Shown here piece after piece: positions 21,177-22,658 of a DNA stretch of 22,658 nt. The first letter of the stretch is position 1. Every line of letters begins with the position of its first letter. The notes below the pieces were generated by a model, which was not told the DNA's origin, made no database searches, and saw only the letters and a list, made by a program, of their open reading frames with translations. The DNA comes from a virus. The stretch lies in IMG/VR virus record IMGVR_UViG_3300046449_000373, positions 1-22,658 of that record. One strand, given 5' to 3'. Position numbers and translations under genes: made by a program.

Positions 21177-21743
21177 CTTGTTTTCTATGTTTATGGACTT
21201 TAAAAGTAATGAACATTCTTCATCACTCGAAACTTTAAATATTTTTCCTTCTTTAGTCATTTGAGCAAGGCCTTTAAGCGAGCAGGTATCTTCTTTAAAA
21301 TGATTTTCTACAACGCTTTTTGGAATATCGCTAGACTTAAAGTATGTGACATTGAACGAGCGTCTGAGAAAACCTGAACCACAATCGCTATGATTCTCGA
21401 CAAAATTAACTTTTGCAGCTTTCATCTCTTTCTCAGCTATAACTTTGTCTTCAAAAGAGATTGTGAACTCACAAGATTTTCCTTCGTAATCTCTCCAAGA
21501 AGAAGAGTGGTGAAGAGAGTCCTCTTTTAACGTTGCAGTCCCATAGAAAGAGCCGCCGGTATAATAAGGGGGACCTCCGTTTATATCCATATAAATAACA
21601 ACAGTGCTATTTGTTGCAGGATAAATTATTAGTTCTTGAGAAGAGTAGCCATAAGTTCCAACGTATGACTTCGTATCATTTTTGCTTTGTGCATAACAAG
21701 ACAGGCTCACAAGCAATAAAGTGAGAAAAATTATCCTTTTCAT
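21171..21743 (-). CDS. secreted cassette protein of unknown function
   Basis: 190 residues from the ATG at 21743 (MKRIIFLTLLLVSLSCYAQ), which has AGGA five bases upstream. The ATG at 21782 lies in the attC R' box and would add 13 residues before the signal. The signal peptide is clear: basic start, LTLLLVSL core, CYA|QS cut. A lipobox reading (LSC) is poor. The mature part is beta-rich with four or more cysteines (CEFTISF, SDCGSGF, CSLKGL, ECSLLL), so periplasmic disulfides are likely. I do not recognise a family. It is one cassette, with attC at 21779-21833 upstream and a collapsed attC at its stop. Confidence 0.75.
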   Translation of the reverse strand: MKRIIFLTLLLVSLSCYAQSKNDTKSYVGTYGYSSQELIIYPATNSTVVIYMDINGGPPYYTGGSFYGTATLKEDSLHHSSSWRDYEGKSCEFTISFEDKVIAEKEMKAAKVNFVENHSDCGSGFLRRSFNVTYFKSSDIPKSVVENHFKEDTCSLKGLAQMTKEGKIFKVSSDEECSLLLKSINIENKA

Positions 21744-21778
21744 CTTAATCCTAATTGAAAGTGCCAACTGTAAACGAG

Positions 21779-21833
21779 GCATAACGTTTTAGTATTTGTG
21801 CGCTGTTTGCATGGCACAAACCGCTTGTTGAGC
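21779..21833 (-). repeat. attC site (55 bp)
   Basis: On the minus strand, R'' GCTCAAC (21833-21827, consensus RYYYAAC) and R' GTTATGC (21785-21779) bound arms GCGGTTTGTGC and GCACAAATACTAAAAC, with CATGCAAACAGC as the loop. It is nearly identical to the site at 22448-22507, so two cassettes share this end. Confidence 0.75.
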
Positions 21834-21985
21834 TTCGCCGATGCCGAGTCTAGGTTAATTGACACGCTTTATGCTATAGGAATTTGCTTTTTTTGAGTCT
21901 AGCTCTGGGCTGTAGAGCAGTTTTGAATTGATTATGAGGCTTGATTTGTTCGTGTTTCATTGAAATTCCCTTATCATTGTAGTGT
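21782..21985. repeat. duplicated cassette end, copy 1
   Basis: About 204 bp match 22451-22658 at most positions. Shared blocks include AACGTTTTAGTATTTGTGCG, GGCACAAACCGCTTGTTG, GCTATAGGAATTTGCTTTTT and TTTCATTGAAATTCCCTT. The copy contains the attC and the small conserved frame. The match continues to the window end, so the full repeat is longer. Confidence 0.85.
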
Positions 21986-21990
21986 TCCAT
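21874..21990 (-). CDS. small conserved cassette reading frame, probably a truncated gene
   Basis: 38 residues from ATG 21990 (MEHYNDKGIS, then MKHEQIKPHNQF...KKSKFL), or 28 from ATG 21960, which has AAGGGA seven bases upstream. The frame stays open further upstream without a good start (ELSRWAEPNADSIECINLVE), back to the R' box of the attC at 22071. It may therefore be the 3' part of a longer cassette gene. The second copy (22547-22658) preserves NDKGISMK before the 28-residue start and FKTALQ and KKSKFL after it, and the paired differences include synonymous ones (GAT/GAC). That favours coding over chance. No family is recognised. Confidence 0.45.
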   Translation of the reverse strand: MEHYNDKGISMKHEQIKPHNQFKTALQPRARLKKSKFL

Positions 21991-22070
21991 CACATCTTTT
22001 TTAAGTCTAACTGATTCAACGAGGTTAATACACTCGATTGAGTCAGCATTTGGCTCCGCCCAGCGGCTTA

Positions 22071-22170
22071 GTTCAACGCCCTGTTAACAGGCAAAATATA
22101 GTTGGATCTAATAAGCGACGAAGGAGCAAAAGCCAACTGTATTTTGTCCTTGTTTAACAGCTTGTTATAC
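22071..22170 (-). repeat. attC site (100 bp)
   Basis: On the minus strand, R'' GTATAAC (22170-22164) and R' GTTGAAC (22077-22071, exact GTTRRRY) bound strong inverted arms. CAAGGACAAAATACAGTTGG (22152-22133) faces CCAACTATATTTTGCCTG (22105-22088) with one extra base and one mismatch. This is the clearest attC in the window, resembling long Vibrio/Shewanella-type sites. Confidence 0.85.
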
Positions 22171-22419
22171 GATTATTAACCCAGACAATTTTAATTTATT
22201 AGTTAACTCAACCATTGAGCAATTGTACTCCCAATACATAATTCGTGAATGAGATGAAGTAACTAAAACATACTCTTCACTGATTGATTGAATTCTATCA
22301 ATTGAAATAAGTTTCTTCATAAATTGATCATCTGATACATTTTCAATTATTTCTTTATTCTTCTCGTCAAATCCATGAACAATAAATGCGGTTTTTACTT
22401 CTAATTCGATAAACTTCAT
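22165..22419 (-). CDS. hypothetical cassette protein
   Basis: 84 residues, not recognised. It begins MKFIELEVKTAFIVHGFDEK and ends NKLKLSGLIIV; predicted alternating strands and helices (SIDRIQSISEEYVLVTSSHS) suggest a small soluble alpha/beta protein. A GGAG lies about 13 bases before the ATG, rather far. It is a single-gene cassette, with attC 22448-22507 upstream and attC 22071-22170 at its stop, where TAA is part of the R'' box. Confidence 0.68.
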   Translation of the reverse strand: MKFIELEVKTAFIVHGFDEKNKEIIENVSDDQFMKKLISIDRIQSISEEYVLVTSSHSRIMYWEYNCSMVELTNKLKLSGLIIV

Positions 22420-22447
22420 ATTCAGGTTACATCTCCGCTAGAAAATC

Positions 22448-22507
22448 GTATAACGTTTTAGTATTTGTGCGTTGCGCTGTTTGCATGGCACAAACCGCTT
22501 GTTGGAC
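22448..22507 (-). repeat. attC site (60 bp)
   Basis: On the minus strand, R'' GTCCAAC (22507-22501, exact RYYYAAC) and R' GTTATAC (22454-22448) bound arms GCGGTTTGTGC and GCACAAATACTAAAAC. The loop is longer than in the sister site at 21779-21833 by a short GCAAC-type insertion. Confidence 0.75.
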
Positions 22508-22546
22508 TTGGCCGTTGCCGAGTCCAGGTTAATTGGTACGCTTATG

Positions 22547-22658
22547 CTATAGGAATTTGCTTTTTTTGATGCTGGCTCTGAGCTGTAGAGCAGTTTTGAA
22601 CGGGTAATATGGCTTGGTTTGTACGTATTTCATTGAAATTCCCTTGTCATTATGGTGT
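22547..22658 (-). CDS. second copy of the small conserved cassette frame, 5' end beyond window
   Basis: The frame reads ...HHNDKGISMKYVQTKPYYPF...KKSKFL and stops at 22547. From the ATG at 22633 (AAGGGA upstream) it has 28 residues. It is open to the window edge, so the true start is unknown. It matches the frame at 21874-21990 at about two-thirds of positions, with a completely conserved end (KKSKFL). It lies in the duplicated cassette end (22451-22658). Confidence 0.45.
   Translation of the reverse strand, partial: HHNDKGISMKYVQTKPYYPFKTALQLRASIKKSKFL

Noticed and set aside
1-22658. CRISPR arrays, insertion sequences and rRNA
   Set aside because: No regular short repeats with spacers, no transposase-like frames with terminal inverted repeats and no rRNA sequence were found.

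Overview
The window is the late region of a lambda-type siphophage (positions 1 to about 15,650, every gene on the minus strand) joined to an AT-rich accessory region (about 15,650 to 22,658). The accessory region is built largely from integron-style gene cassettes. The host is most likely a marine gammaproteobacterium, with Shewanella or a relative in the Alteromonadales/Vibrionales as the best guess. This rests on the lambda-family head genes, the Vibrio/Shewanella-like attC sites and the overall composition, and no host marker gene is present.

Phage part, read right to left in the direction of transcription. A putative late promoter (about 15,545-15,617) with two 16-bp palindromes is followed by a leader terminator. 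Next come a SAR endolysin, nested Rz/Rz1 spanins and a holin. Packaging genes follow: an Nu1-like small terminase and a gpA-like large terminase. Head genes are gpW, a lambda-type portal, a single ClpP-protease/major-capsid fusion, a DUF2190-type capsid protein and an FII-like connector. Tail genes are Z-like, U-like, tail tube, a 1,157-residue tape measure protein, a 125-residue tail protein and a large protein that runs off the left edge. Genes are tightly packed with short overlaps. The two larger gaps, after the capsid gene and after the tail tube gene, each hold a minus-strand terminator. No tail assembly chaperone gene lies between tube and tape measure.

Accessory part. Where a lambdoid map should show Q and the early genes, there is a string of small minus-strand genes separated by attC-like sites of 54-100 bp with R''/R' boxes and imperfect inverted arms. 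Several genes look defence- or toxin-related: a HEPN-motif protein, a DUF4145/HEPN-type zinc-ribbon protein and an AbiC-like membrane protein that probably starts at ATT. The stop codon of the HEPN gene lies inside a 131-nt tRNA-like RNA with a perfect acceptor stem, a canonical T arm and an encoded CCA, but with three hairpins in place of a normal D/anticodon/variable region. A small zinc-binding gene, the HEPN gene and this RNA lie together between two attC-like sites and are the strongest candidate for an undescribed system.

Among the cassettes, on the opposite strand, is a phage regulatory module: operator and promoter, a C4/P4-CI-type tRNA-like antisense RNA with its own terminator, a leader with matching sense and antisense segments, and a Rha-family gene. 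Sequence flanking this module recurs about 1.5 kb away as a copy that has lost the RNA and rha. A 20-bp operator-like motif is shared between the rha control region and the region upstream of the late promoter, which suggests that one regulator acts at both. The last 900 bases hold two near-copies of a cassette end (attC plus a small conserved reading frame).
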